This document shows, in pieces, positions 17,455 through 26,252 of a stretch of 64,000 nucleotides of DNA (positions are counted from its first letter, which is position 1; each line of letters begins with the position of its first letter). The stretch lies in contig NC_013859.1 of the NCBI RefSeq assembly GCF_000010725.1, positions 392,001-456,000 of the forward strand, written 5' to 3'. This DNA is from Azospirillum sp. B510 (lineage in GTDB: Bacteria > Pseudomonadota > Alphaproteobacteria > Azospirillales > Azospirillaceae). A program made the translations under genes and the position numbers. The notes beneath the pieces were generated by a model that saw only the letters and a list, made by a program, of their open reading frames with translations, made no database searches and was not told where the DNA came from.

Positions 17455-19464
17455 ATGAGTTTCCTGAACCCGGTGCGCCTTGTTTTTTCAGGAATTTTCC
17501 AGGCCGACGTCTCGACGGTGAACAATGACGTCCGCCATTTCGACAATGAGAGTTTCGAATCCTCCTATCAGGAATTCCAGAAAAAGCTGCCGGGCGGGGA
17601 GACCGTCGCCAATGGCTGGTGGAATCCGACCGGCTCCGGCGCCTTCCGCCTGATCGACTGCAAGGTGGTCGGGCTGGGCTTCGCCGACGGCAGCTATGTC
17701 GACACTCCCGGCGCCGACGCCGCGCTGGGCATGCTGATCGGCGGTTCGACCGACCGCACCAGCGGCAAGCTGGTCGATCTCGACCCGCAATGGCAAGTCG
17801 CCTCGGCCCCCTGGGGCCTCGACGTGCGGCTGACCGACGGCAAGACCTCCGCCTTCTTCGGTGGCCGCTACCAGCCGAACCCCTTCCGTGACCTGTGGTT
17901 CAACCGGAACGTCAACGCCCAGTCCGACAGTGCGGCCTCCTCCACCTTCCAGTCCGTGCTGGAGAATGTGGAATGGGCCGACGGGGCCATGCTGAGCCCC
18001 TTCCTGCGGCAGCTGCGCGACGCCACCACCGGCGGCATGCTGTCGATCCGTCTGGCGACCTTCGGCTACAACGGCAACGTCAAGGATCCGCGCTTCACGC
18101 TGGGCACCGTGGTCGGCACCATCGGCCCGCAGCTGGAGGGCGAGCCGGTCTCCTTCATCCGCGGCCGCCGCTTCGTGCCCGCCAACAACATCCCCAACAG
18201 CTGGGCCGGCATCACCTATTTCTCCGGCCAGATCGACGAGCCGTCGCGCACCGCCTTCCTCGACCTGTCGAACGCGCTGCAGATCGTCGACTCCAAGGGC
18301 ACGCCCAATCCCATCGGCACCCTGACGCTGGGCATCCTGCGCGACGACGCGATCGCCGAGAATACCCCGGTCACGCCCGACAGTTTCCTGCCCGTCGCCC
18401 GCATCCCCTATGACGAGCCCGGCTGGCTGGCCAGGACCGCCGGCGTCTTCGCGACGAAGCTGACCGACGAGCAGTTCGAGCTGGCGAAGACCCGTCCGCT
18501 CGCCCTGGTGACGGTGTCGGAGACCAATCCCGGCAGCACCGACCTCGACCTCGGCTACGGCATCGTCGCCATCCGCGAGGCGCAGGGCGGGATCTATGTC
18601 GGTGCCGAGCCGCTGGTCCACCGCATCGACGGGGCCGGGCGGGCGGAATCGCTGGTCTACGCCACGCGCTACGGCCAGCCGGTGCCCGGCGCCGCCATCG
18701 CCATCGCCCAGATGGGCCGCATCCCCGGCCAGGGCGGCGGCTACGGCATCGACCAGCCGGACGCGCCGATTCCCGACATGGGCGTGCCCGAAACGGCGGT
18801 GACCTTCGCGGTGGAAGGCGGACCGGCCACCGGCGGCACCCTCATCGCCGACGAGGACGGCATCGCCCGGCTGGACATCTCCACCCGGTCGCCGGACAAC
18901 CCGCGCGGCTACATCGACGGGCAGGTCTATCTGGTCGATTACCGCATTCCCGGCCAGAGCAACACGGCGCGCTCCTCCTTCGACTATATCGCCCTGCATG
19001 TCCGCGACGATTTCGACGTGCCGGCCGACCCGAGCTGGGACGACATCGCCCCGATCATGACGCAGTACGGCAACCTGTACCCGATCATGAGCAAGCATCT
19101 GGTCGATCTCGGCAGCGAGGCCTCGTGCGCCCGGCATGCCGACATCCTGCATCTGGCCTTCTCCCTGCCGGAATCCGACCCGAACTACATGCCGGTCACC
19201 CGCGACCTGTCGGTCTACAAGCGCGACACCATCCTGCGCTGGCTGGAGAAGGTGCGGCGCGGCGAGACGGCGGTGAAGCTCAAGGCGCATCAGGCCGTCG
19301 CCACCGCCGACACCGCCAATGCCGCCCCGGCCCTGCGCACCGGCCCGTCGGGCGCCGCTCCGGCCAAGGCGGCCACCGCGACGCCGGACCAGCCGACGGC
19401 GGCCGACGGCAAGACCCGCTTCGCCCAGAATTTCGCCCGCGTCTCCCCGCGTCCGCGCTCCTGA
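17455..19464 (+). CDS. VioB N-terminal-like protein (669 aa), partner of a ferritin-like protein
   Basis: The ATG at 17455 follows GGAAAGGAAT. The start MSFLNPVRLVFSGIFQADVS with TVNND resembles the start of VioB (chromopyrrolate-type iminophenyl-pyruvate dimer synthase), which opens MSILDFPRIHFRGWARVNAP with TANRD. Near residues 535-595, the sequence NLYPIMSKHLVDLGSEASCA, NYMPVTRDLSVYKRDTILRW parallels the VioB segment just before its ferritin-like domain. The protein then ends in an Ala/Pro-rich tail (about 600-669) instead of continuing into that domain, which is encoded by the next gene. There is no signal peptide. Function is unproven: VioB oxidatively couples indole-pyruvate imines, but no VioA-like oxidase or VioE lies here. 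Comparison was made from memory, without alignment. Confidence 0.7.
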   Translation: MSFLNPVRLVFSGIFQADVSTVNNDVRHFDNESFESSYQEFQKKLPGGETVANGWWNPTGSGAFRLIDCKVVGLGFADGSYVDTPGADAALGMLIGGSTDRTSGKLVDLDPQWQVASAPWGLDVRLTDGKTSAFFGGRYQPNPFRDLWFNRNVNAQSDSAASSTFQSVLENVEWADGAMLSPFLRQLRDATTGGMLSIRLATFGYNGNVKDPRFTLGTVVGTIGPQLEGEPVSFIRGRRFVPANNIPNSWAGITYFSGQIDEPSRTAFLDLSNALQIVDSKGTPNPIGTLTLGILRDDAIAENTPVTPDSFLPVARIPYDEPGWLARTAGVFATKLTDEQFELAKTRPLALVTVSETNPGSTDLDLGYGIVAIREAQGGIYVGAEPLVHRIDGAGRAESLVYATRYGQPVPGAAIAIAQMGRIPGQGGGYGIDQPDAPIPDMGVPETAVTFAVEGGPATGGTLIADEDGIARLDISTRSPDNPRGYIDGQVYLVDYRIPGQSNTARSSFDYIALHVRDDFDVPADPSWDDIAPIMTQYGNLYPIMSKHLVDLGSEASCARHADILHLAFSLPESDPNYMPVTRDLSVYKRDTILRWLEKVRRGETAVKLKAHQAVATADTANAAPALRTGPSGAAPAKAATATPDQPTAADGKTRFAQNFARVSPRPRS

Positions 19465-19498
19465 CGGTCCAACGGGCCGTAGAAGGAAGGATTCCGCC

Positions 19499-20569
19499 AT
19501 GCTGAAGATTCAGCCGCACTTCACCCAGGGCATCGACACCGTCCAGGTCCTGCGCAACGCCCTGCAATCCGCGGTCGAGCTGGAGCACGCCACGCTCCCC
19601 GCCTATCTGACCGCGCTCTATTCGATCAAGCCCGGCACCAACCGCGAGGCGGCGGCCATCATCGGCTCGGTCTCGGTGCAGGAAATGCTGCACATGACCA
19701 TCGCCGCCAACATCCTGAACGCGGTCGGCGGCAGCCCGGTGATCGACAAGCCGGGCTTCATCCCGGTCTATCCCGGCCCGCTGCCGATGGGCGTCCATGA
19801 AGGGCTGACCATCTCGCTGGGCAAGCTGACCCGTGGTCTGGTCTATGACGTGTTCATGACCATCGAGGAGCCGGAGGTGGCGGTGGCCTATCCGGTGAAG
19901 CAGCCGGCGATCGCCCTGCTCCAGCAGACGTCCGCCGCGCTCCATGATCCGGGATTCGCCACCATCGGCGAATTCTACCAAGCGGTCTCCGACGCCATCG
20001 CCCGGATGGGCGAGGAGATCTTCACCGGCGATCCCGCCAATCAGGTGGTGGACAATGGCTGGTTCCCGCCCGACCAGCTGTTCCCGGTCACCGACGTGGC
20101 GAGCGCCCAGCGCGCCATCCAGGTGATCGTCGAACAGGGCGAGGGAACGCCCCAATCCCCGCGCGAGGCCGACAACGAGGCGGCGCTGGCCCATTACTAC
20201 CGTCTGGCGCAGATCGTCTATGCCCGCCGGCTGGTGAAGGACCCGGACGAACCGCTCGGCTGGTCCTATTCCGGGGCGCCGATCGGCATCGACCCGGCCG
20301 GGATCTGGAACCTCTACCCCAACGCCAAGACGGTGGATTATCCGGAGGGCAGCCGCGCCCGCACCGTCTCCCAGCAGTTCAACACCACCTATACGGCGCT
20401 GCTGACAGCACTGCACATCACCTTCAACGGCCAGCCCGACCGGCTGCGTTCCGCCATCGGCCTGATGTATGAGCTGAAGCTGACCGCCGACCAGCTGGTG
20501 ACGATCCCGCTTCCCGGCACCGACTACACCGCGGCGCCGACCTTCGAATATGCGCCGGTGAACGTATAG
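19499..20569 (+). CDS. Ferritin-like protein, VioB C-terminal-domain type (Pfam Ferritin-like PF12902)
   Basis: A 356-residue helical protein whose start at 19499 has AAGGAAGG upstream, 34 bases after the preceding gene, so the two form an operon. Candidate diiron ligands are Glu27/Glu29 in AVELEHATLPAYLTALYSI, Glu62 and His65 in VQEMLHMTIAANILNAVGG, and a later acidic/His pair in DNEAALAHYYRLAQI. Length, motif order and the ALYSI signature match the C-terminal domain of VioB/RebD, here as a free-standing protein. It is probably the catalytic, metal-binding half of a two-subunit enzyme with the upstream product; the reaction is unknown. Confidence 0.78.
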   Translation: MLKIQPHFTQGIDTVQVLRNALQSAVELEHATLPAYLTALYSIKPGTNREAAAIIGSVSVQEMLHMTIAANILNAVGGSPVIDKPGFIPVYPGPLPMGVHEGLTISLGKLTRGLVYDVFMTIEEPEVAVAYPVKQPAIALLQQTSAALHDPGFATIGEFYQAVSDAIARMGEEIFTGDPANQVVDNGWFPPDQLFPVTDVASAQRAIQVIVEQGEGTPQSPREADNEAALAHYYRLAQIVYARRLVKDPDEPLGWSYSGAPIGIDPAGIWNLYPNAKTVDYPEGSRARTVSQQFNTTYTALLTALHITFNGQPDRLRSAIGLMYELKLTADQLVTIPLPGTDYTAAPTFEYAPVNV

Positions 20570-20670
20570 ATCGGATCGCGTAAAATCGGACCCGATTTGA
20601 AGCGTGAATCCGATCGTCCGAAGCTATGGCGTCGTGCGTTTCCTATCAAATGCACGACGCCATAGCTTGA
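20569..20670 (+). repeat. Structured dispersed repeat, copy 1
   Basis: The element starts with GATCGGATCGCG, then AAAATC and CGATTT, and after about 30 bases forms a near-perfect 21-bp hairpin: 20621-20641 pairs with 20648-20668 around a six-base loop, with one G-T pair. A second copy at 35669-35772 has the same order of parts but different stem bases that still pair. Here it lies between two convergent genes and may serve as a two-way terminator. The class is unknown to me; REP/MITE-like. Confidence 0.75.
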
Positions 20671-20688
20671 CCGCCCTCTCCCCACCCC

Positions 20689-21534
20689 TCAATCCGCCGT
20701 CACCGAGCGGATTTCGTCCCGGCTGAAGCGCTGCTGCTCCTCCATCACCATCTGCGACAGCTCGCGCTTCAGCCGGTTGAACTCGGGGGCGGAACCGTCG
20801 CGCGGGCGGGGCATGTCGACGGCGACGTCGCGCTTGATCGTGCCCGGCCGGTAGGTCATCACGATGATGCGGTCGGCCAGATAGATGCTCTCCTCGATGG
20901 AGTGCGTCACGAACAGGATGGTCTTGCCGACCTCCTCCCAGATGCGCAGCAGTTCGTCCTGAAGCGTGCGGCGGGTCAAGGCGTCGAGCGCGCCGAACGG
21001 CTCATCCATCAGCAGGATCGGGCTGTCGAGCGCCAGCACGCGGGCGATGGCGACGCGCTGGCGCATCCCGCCCGACAGATCCTTGGGAAAACGGTTGCGG
21101 AAATCCTGCAAATGCAGCTTCCGCAGCAGCCATTCCACCTTCTCCGCGATCTCCGCCTTGGCCATCCCCTTGATCTCCAGGCCGAAGGCGACGTTCTGCG
21201 CCACCGTCATCCAGGGGAACAGGGCATATTCCTGGAACACCATGCCGCGGTCGGGACCGGGCTCGGTGATGATGCGGCCATCGACGGTGACGGTCCCCCT
21301 GGTCGGCGGCTGGAACCCGGCCACCGCGTTCAGCAGCGTGGACTTGCCGCAGCCCGACGGCCCCAGCAGACAGACGAACTCGCCCTTGCGGATGTCGAGG
21401 TCGATGCCCTGAAGGGCGACGATCCTCTGCGCCCCGACGGCGAAGGTCTTCTCCACCCCGCGCACCCGGATCTCGACGGGGGCCGCCTCGGCGGCGGATT
21501 CGGCGGCGGCAACACTCTTCAGCATGGGCGTCAT
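20689..21534 (-). CDS. ABC importer ATPase, TauB/SsuB/NrtD family
   Basis: A 281-residue ATPase with Walker A GPSGCGKST, Q-loop region MVFQEYALFPW, signature LSGGMRQRVAIARVLA, Walker B ILLMDEPFGALDAL and the switch His in FVTHSIEES. I chose the ATG at 21534 (MTPMLKS) because AGGGAGGGG lies six bases before it; longer starts overlap the permease gene. It belongs to the branch that drives nitrate, sulfonate, taurine or pyrimidine-precursor import. It is the third gene of an operon after the binding protein and permease. Confidence 0.9.
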   Translation of the reverse strand: MTPMLKSVAAAESAAEAAPVEIRVRGVEKTFAVGAQRIVALQGIDLDIRKGEFVCLLGPSGCGKSTLLNAVAGFQPPTRGTVTVDGRIITEPGPDRGMVFQEYALFPWMTVAQNVAFGLEIKGMAKAEIAEKVEWLLRKLHLQDFRNRFPKDLSGGMRQRVAIARVLALDSPILLMDEPFGALDALTRRTLQDELLRIWEEVGKTILFVTHSIEESIYLADRIIVMTYRPGTIKRDVAVDMPRPRDGSAPEFNRLKRELSQMVMEEQQRFSRDEIRSVTAD

Positions 21535-21565
21535 CTCCATCCCCTCCCTGTCCATTTTTTGATGT

Positions 21566-22399
21566 TCAATTCTCAAGACCGCGGTGCCAGCGCAGCAGGT
21601 GGTTGTTCAGGCGGTTCATGCCGATGTCGATGGCAAGGCCCAGCAGCCCGATGGTGAACATCCCGGCGATGATCTTGTCGGACCACATGAATTCGCGTGC
21701 CTCCAGGATGCGGAAGCCGAGGCCGGAATTGACGGCGATCATCTCCGACACGATGACGACGATGAAGGCGGTGCCGATGCCGATCCGGGCGCCGGCCAGG
21801 ATGTAGGGGGTGGCGGCGGGCAGGATGACGCGCAGGAACATGGTCAGCTTGCCCGCCCCCAGATTGCGGGCGGCGCGCAGATAGATGCCGTCGACATGGC
21901 GCACCCCGGCGATGGTGTTCATCAGCACCGGGAAGAAGGCGCCGATGGCGATCAGGAACACCGCCGGCGCGTTGCCCAGCCCGAACCACAGGATCGCCAG
22001 CGGGATGTAGGCGATGGGCGGGATCGGCCGCAGCACCTGCATCAGCGGGTCGAACAGCGCGTGGATGCGCGGATTGCCGCCCATGGCGAGACCCAGCGGC
22101 AGCGCCAGCCCGGCCCCGATGGCGAAGCCGAGCACCACGCGGTACAGGCTGGACCAGGCGTCGAACAGCATCTCGCCCGACAGCGCCCACAGGATCCAAC
22201 TGGATGTCGCCGGATCATAGGGCTCGGTCGGCAGCAGATAGGCCCACCAGCGCACCACCACCTGGACCGGCGAGGGCAGCACCACCGGGTTGATCAGGCC
22301 GGAGCTGGACAGAATCTGCCACAGCGCGATCACCAGGACCGGCACCAGGGAGCCGCGCAGCAGGGCGGCGGGCGAGAAACGGGGCTTGGCTTGGGACAT
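21566..22399 (-). CDS. ABC importer permease, TauC/SsuC family
   Basis: A 277-residue inner-membrane protein with about six helices and the EAA loop that contacts the ATPase (RAARNLGAGKLTMFLRVILPA). The family signature is the SsuC-type binding-protein-dependent transport domain. GGAGG precedes the ATG at seven bases. It lies between the binding protein (28-base gap) and the ATPase (31-base gap). The substrate follows from the binding protein and is not defined. Confidence 0.9.
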   Translation of the reverse strand: MSQAKPRFSPAALLRGSLVPVLVIALWQILSSSGLINPVVLPSPVQVVVRWWAYLLPTEPYDPATSSWILWALSGEMLFDAWSSLYRVVLGFAIGAGLALPLGLAMGGNPRIHALFDPLMQVLRPIPPIAYIPLAILWFGLGNAPAVFLIAIGAFFPVLMNTIAGVRHVDGIYLRAARNLGAGKLTMFLRVILPAATPYILAGARIGIGTAFIVVIVSEMIAVNSGLGFRILEAREFMWSDKIIAGMFTIGLLGLAIDIGMNRLNNHLLRWHRGLEN

Positions 22400-22427
22400 G
22401 GGGCGTCCTCCCTGCGCTGGATGTGGC

Positions 22428-23429
22428 TCAGTTGGTCTTGACGGCCCCGCTCTTGTCGCCGCCCTGGGCGGCCTTGGCCTTCTCCAGCAGGTCCAGCTTC
22501 ACCCAGTCGGCGGCCTTCGGCGGGTTCTCCATGCGGCCGACGCCGAACTTCTGCATCATGTCGGTCGTGACCTGCACATGCGCCACCGAGATGTCGTAGC
22601 TGTAAGGCGAGTTGCCGATGGCGTCCTTGAAGTCCTGGCTGGTGATCTGGCCCTTGAACATCTGCTCGCGAACGTATTTCTCGGCCAGATCGGGGTTGGC
22701 GATGAAGGTCGCCGTCGCCTCGACGAAGCAGCGGACCAGCCGCTCGGCCACGTCGCGCTTCCTCGTGTAGAAATCCTCGGTGACCACCAGCGAGCGCACC
22801 GGCTCGCCCAGCTCGGTGTCATAGGGCTTGACCACCTCGACGCCGAAACCCTTGTTGATGGCCTGGCTCGACTGCGGTTCGGACTGCGACATGGCGTCGA
22901 TGCTGCCGGCGAGCAGCGCCTGATTCATGTCGGCATAGGCCATGTAGACGATCTGCACATCCTTGCCGGGACGGTCCGACCAGCTCAGCCCATGCTTGGC
23001 CAGCTCGGCCAGCAGGATCAGTTCCTGCGCGCCGCCGCGCGGGGTGGCGACCTTTTTGCCCTTCAGGTCGGCGACGGATTTGATGCCGGCGTTCGGCCTG
23101 GCGACGATGCGCGCCCCACCCTTGGCGAAGCCGGCCACCGCATAGATCGGCACGCCCGACGCCCGGCCGGCGATGGCGGCGTCGACCGCGCTGGCGGCCG
23201 CATCGATCTCCCCGGCGACGATGGCCGGCAGGATGTCGATGCCCTTGGGGAAGACCCGCTCCTCGATCTTCAGGTCATACTTGCCGGCGATCTCCTTCAT
23301 GTAGGAGACCGCGCCGTAATGGGCGAATTTCAGGTTGCCGAGTCGGACCAGATCGGCGGCCGAGGCCCCCTGCGCGGCGAGGCTGGCGGCGGCGAAGGCG
23401 GCGGCGGCAAGCAGGCTGTTCCGGAGCAT
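22428..23429 (-). CDS. ABC importer periplasmic binding protein, NMT1/TauA type
   Basis: A 333-residue protein with a signal peptide (MLRNSLLAAAAFAAASLAAQ, cleavage near GASA-AD), then an NMT1/SsuA-like bilobal fold: LGNLKFAHYGAVSYMKEIAG, AGEIDAAASAVDAAIAGR and LKGKKVATPRGGAQELILL are typical. GGGGAGAG lies upstream of the ATG. It is the first gene of the operon and would deliver a small anion or amine to the permease/ATPase. Sulfonates, nitrate-like anions and thiamine precursors are all possible in this family. Confidence 0.88.
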   Translation of the reverse strand: MLRNSLLAAAAFAAASLAAQGASAADLVRLGNLKFAHYGAVSYMKEIAGKYDLKIEERVFPKGIDILPAIVAGEIDAAASAVDAAIAGRASGVPIYAVAGFAKGGARIVARPNAGIKSVADLKGKKVATPRGGAQELILLAELAKHGLSWSDRPGKDVQIVYMAYADMNQALLAGSIDAMSQSEPQSSQAINKGFGVEVVKPYDTELGEPVRSLVVTEDFYTRKRDVAERLVRCFVEATATFIANPDLAEKYVREQMFKGQITSQDFKDAIGNSPYSYDISVAHVQVTTDMMQKFGVGRMENPPKAADWVKLDLLEKAKAAQGGDKSGAVKTN

Positions 23430-23563
23430 CTTTCTCTCCCCTGGGTCTTGATCCGCGGCCCGTCGCCGCGGTTGCCCGGAGAAGGAGCAAGGGGCATGCC
23501 ATAATCAGTTCGCCGCGCAAACAGTTGGAAAGCCTGGACCAGCCATTCCAAGCGGAGCACAGC

Positions 23564-23615
23564 GTCGGCGGAAATCCGCCGGTGCGTTCGGCGTCATCGG
23601 CGGATTTCCGCCGAC
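23564..23615. promoter_or_regulatory. Paired palindromes between divergent genes
   Basis: This 343-base gap between the TauA-like gene and the hydroxybutyryl-CoA dehydrogenase holds GGCGGAAATCCGCC (23567-23580) and GGCGGATTTCCGCC (23599-23612). Each is itself a palindrome, and their starts are 32 bases apart, about three helical turns. Together they also form an 18-bp inverted repeat. This looks like a double operator for a dimeric regulator acting on one or both genes; a hairpin role is the alternative. I see nothing else clear in the gap. Confidence 0.55.
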
Positions 23616-23772
23616 GGCCGGGCTGCGGCAGGACGCCGCGCCGGGCGAAAGTCGCCCCTGCCGCTTACGACAAGTCATCGCGACGCAATGGAAAAACGTG
23701 TAGAACTTGCTGCACCTGCGAACCAGCGCAATGACCAACCAGTCGACCGCGAACCAATAGGGACGAGAAACA

Positions 23773-24639
23773 ATGGCCGAGAGCAAGGGAATCGAAACGA
23801 TCGGCGTCATCGGCGCCGGTACCATGGGCAACGGCATCGCCCAGGTCTGCGCCGTCGCCGGCCTGACGGTGGTGATGACCGACATCTCCGAGGCGGCGGT
23901 GCAGCGCGGCCTGTCGACCGTCGGCGGCAGCCTGGACCGTTTGGTCAAGAAGGAGAAGATGACCGCCGCCGACCGCGAGACGGCCCTGGCGCGCATCACC
24001 GCCACCACCGACAAGTCCAAGCTCGGCACCTGCGATCTGGTGATCGAGGCCGCGACCGAGAACGAGGATCTGAAGATCAAGATTCTCAAGGACCTCTGCG
24101 CGCTCCTGAAGCCGGAGGCGCTGGTCGCCACCAACACCTCGTCGATCTCCATCACCAAGCTGGCGACCGCGACCGACCGTCCGGACCGCTTCATCGGCCT
24201 GCATTTCTTCAACCCGGTGCCGCTGATGGCGCTGCTGGAGATCATCCGCGGCATCCAGACCAGCGACGACACCCACGCCAAGGCGATGGCCTTCGCCAAG
24301 CGCGTCGGCAAGTCGCCGATCACCGCCAAGAACAGCCCCGGCTTCGCCGTCAACCGCATCCTCTGCCCGATGATCAACGAGGCGATTTTCGCTCTGCAGG
24401 ATGGCATCGCCACCGCCGAGGACATCGACGCCGGCATGAAGGCGGGCTGCAACCACCCGATCGGCCCGTTGGCGCTCGCCGACCTGATCGGCCTGGACAC
24501 CATGCTGTCGGTGATGGAGGTCTTCTATGAAGGCTTCAACGACCCGAAATACCGCCCGGCCCCGCTGCTGAAGGAGATGGTCGACGCCGGCTATCTCGGC
24601 CGCAAGACCGGCCGCGGCTTCTACGACTACAGCAAGTAA
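23773..24639 (+). CDS. hbd: 3-hydroxybutyryl-CoA dehydrogenase
   Basis: A 288-residue enzyme with an N-terminal NAD-binding motif GVIGAGTMGNGIAQ (11-24), the catalytic-site stretch NTSSISITKLA, then RFIGLHFFNPVPLM (His catalytic), and a C-terminal helical domain with NSPGFAVNRILCPMINEA. Length and motifs match HbdA/PaaH enzymes that interconvert acetoacetyl-CoA and (S)-3-hydroxybutyryl-CoA with NAD(P). It may serve fatty-acid, polyhydroxybutyrate or aromatic breakdown. It is monocistronic and divergent from the ABC importer. Confidence 0.92.
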   Translation: MAESKGIETIGVIGAGTMGNGIAQVCAVAGLTVVMTDISEAAVQRGLSTVGGSLDRLVKKEKMTAADRETALARITATTDKSKLGTCDLVIEAATENEDLKIKILKDLCALLKPEALVATNTSSISITKLATATDRPDRFIGLHFFNPVPLMALLEIIRGIQTSDDTHAKAMAFAKRVGKSPITAKNSPGFAVNRILCPMINEAIFALQDGIATAEDIDAGMKAGCNHPIGPLALADLIGLDTMLSVMEVFYEGFNDPKYRPAPLLKEMVDAGYLGRKTGRGFYDYSK

Positions 24640-24812
24640 GGGCAGCCCGAGGCCACCCGCGGGCGAGACCACCGGATGCCGCTTCCATCCGACACCCGGC
24701 GGACTCCCGGCGACGGTGCGCAGAACCGTCAAAAGCGGTTCGGATGGAGCAATCCCCCGGCCGGGCATCGCCATAGGATCGGCGCGTTCCAGCGTCCTCA
24801 TGGAGATGCCCC

Positions 24813-26222
24813 ATGCCGGTCCGCCTTCGCGCGGCTGCGGTCGCCCTTTTGCTGTCGGCCGGCCCGGTCCACGCCGCCGGACCAGCCAACCCGCCGCCGC
24901 TGACCAACAGCCGCTTCGACGAGGATTACCGTTATCTCCTCGCGCCCGGCGCCGGAACCGGGGCTTATTGGGAGCGGTTCAAGGCGATCCCGGTCACGGC
25001 GGACGGCTCCGCCTCGCTGTCCACCGGGCTGGAGTTGCGCCTGCGCGGCGAGGCGATCCGCAACAGCGGCTGGGGCCGGGACGAACCGCGCAGCGACGCC
25101 TATGGGCTATGGCGCGCCCTGCCCTATGCCGATCTGCGCGTCGGCGACAGCCTGCGCCTGTTCGGCCAGTTGATCATGGCCGACACGCTGGGCAAGCTGA
25201 AGCCTCTCGCCCCGCCCGATTCCGACCGCATCGACCTGATGCAGGGCTTCGCCGACGTCAATGTCCCGCTGGGCGACGCCCAGGGAACGGTGCGCGTCGG
25301 CCGCCAGATGCTGGCCTACGGTTCGGAACGGCTGATCTCCTTGCGCTACGGCGCCAATGTTCCCCGCGCCTTCGACGCGGTGAAGGGCATCGTCAGCGCC
25401 GGCCCCTGGCGGGTCGACGCCTTCTATGGCCGGCCGGTCCAGCCGACGCCGGACCTGTTCGACGATGGCCGCGACGCCAGACGCACCGCCTGGGGGCTCT
25501 ACGCCACGCGGCCGCTCGATCTGGGCTTTGGAAGCGGCGGAAGCGCCGGGCTGGACGCCTATTACCTCGGCTACCGCAACCGCCGCGCCGGCTTCGACGC
25601 CGGCAAGGCCAGCGAACTGCGCCACACCATCGGCCTGCGCAGCTTCGGCAAGGCGGCCGGCTGGGACTGGAACTGGGAGGCGATGGGCCAGTTCGGCCGT
25701 TTCGGCGGAGGGTCGATCCAGGCATGGTCGCTCGCCACCGACAGCGGCTATCGCTTCACCGCGCTGCCGCTGCAACCGCGGCTGGGCCTGAAGGCCAACA
25801 TCGCCAGCGGCGACGGCAACCCGCGCGACGACCGTTTGGAGACCTTCAACCCGCTGTTTCCCCGCGCGAAATATTTCGGCGAGCTGACGCCGGTCGGCCC
25901 CTACAACCTGATGAACCTGCACCCGTCGCTGGACCTCGTCCTGTCCGACGGGTTCAGCCTCACCGCCTCCGCCATCGGCTATTGGCGCGAGCGCCTGGGG
26001 GATGGTGTTTATGACCTGACCGGCGGCCTGCTGCGCGCCGGCGCCGCGTCGCGGGCGCGCTACATCGGCACCCAGGGCGAACTGGTGCTGTCCTACGGCT
26101 CCGGCCGCTCCTTCGAGGGATTGATCTCCTATTCGCTGTTCCGTCCGGGAGCCTTCCTGAAGGGTAGCGGCCCGGCGAAGACGATCCAGTTCGCCGGGAT
26201 GGAGGCGGTGTTCAAGTTCTGA
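24813..26222 (+). CDS. Alginate-export-family (AlgE-like) outer-membrane porin
   Basis: A 469-residue exported barrel. The signal peptide ends near VHAAG. The mature part has the AlgE-family pattern: DEDYRYLL and AYWERFKAIPV near the start, GLELRLRGEA, VRVGRQMLAYGSERLISLRYG in the middle and a terminal aromatic Phe (AVFKF) that is typical of outer-membrane barrels. GGAG precedes the ATG. Many family members are uptake or efflux pores unrelated to alginate. Standing next to the GntR regulator and the hexuronate genes, it probably admits uronate-containing saccharides; this is inference. Confidence 0.85.
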   Translation: MPVRLRAAAVALLLSAGPVHAAGPANPPPLTNSRFDEDYRYLLAPGAGTGAYWERFKAIPVTADGSASLSTGLELRLRGEAIRNSGWGRDEPRSDAYGLWRALPYADLRVGDSLRLFGQLIMADTLGKLKPLAPPDSDRIDLMQGFADVNVPLGDAQGTVRVGRQMLAYGSERLISLRYGANVPRAFDAVKGIVSAGPWRVDAFYGRPVQPTPDLFDDGRDARRTAWGLYATRPLDLGFGSGGSAGLDAYYLGYRNRRAGFDAGKASELRHTIGLRSFGKAAGWDWNWEAMGQFGRFGGGSIQAWSLATDSGYRFTALPLQPRLGLKANIASGDGNPRDDRLETFNPLFPRAKYFGELTPVGPYNLMNLHPSLDLVLSDGFSLTASAIGYWRERLGDGVYDLTGGLLRAGAASRARYIGTQGELVLSYGSGRSFEGLISYSLFRPGAFLKGSGPAKTIQFAGMEAVFKF

Positions 26223-26252
26223 TCCAAGCCGGCCGGGTGGGGAAAGGGCTCC

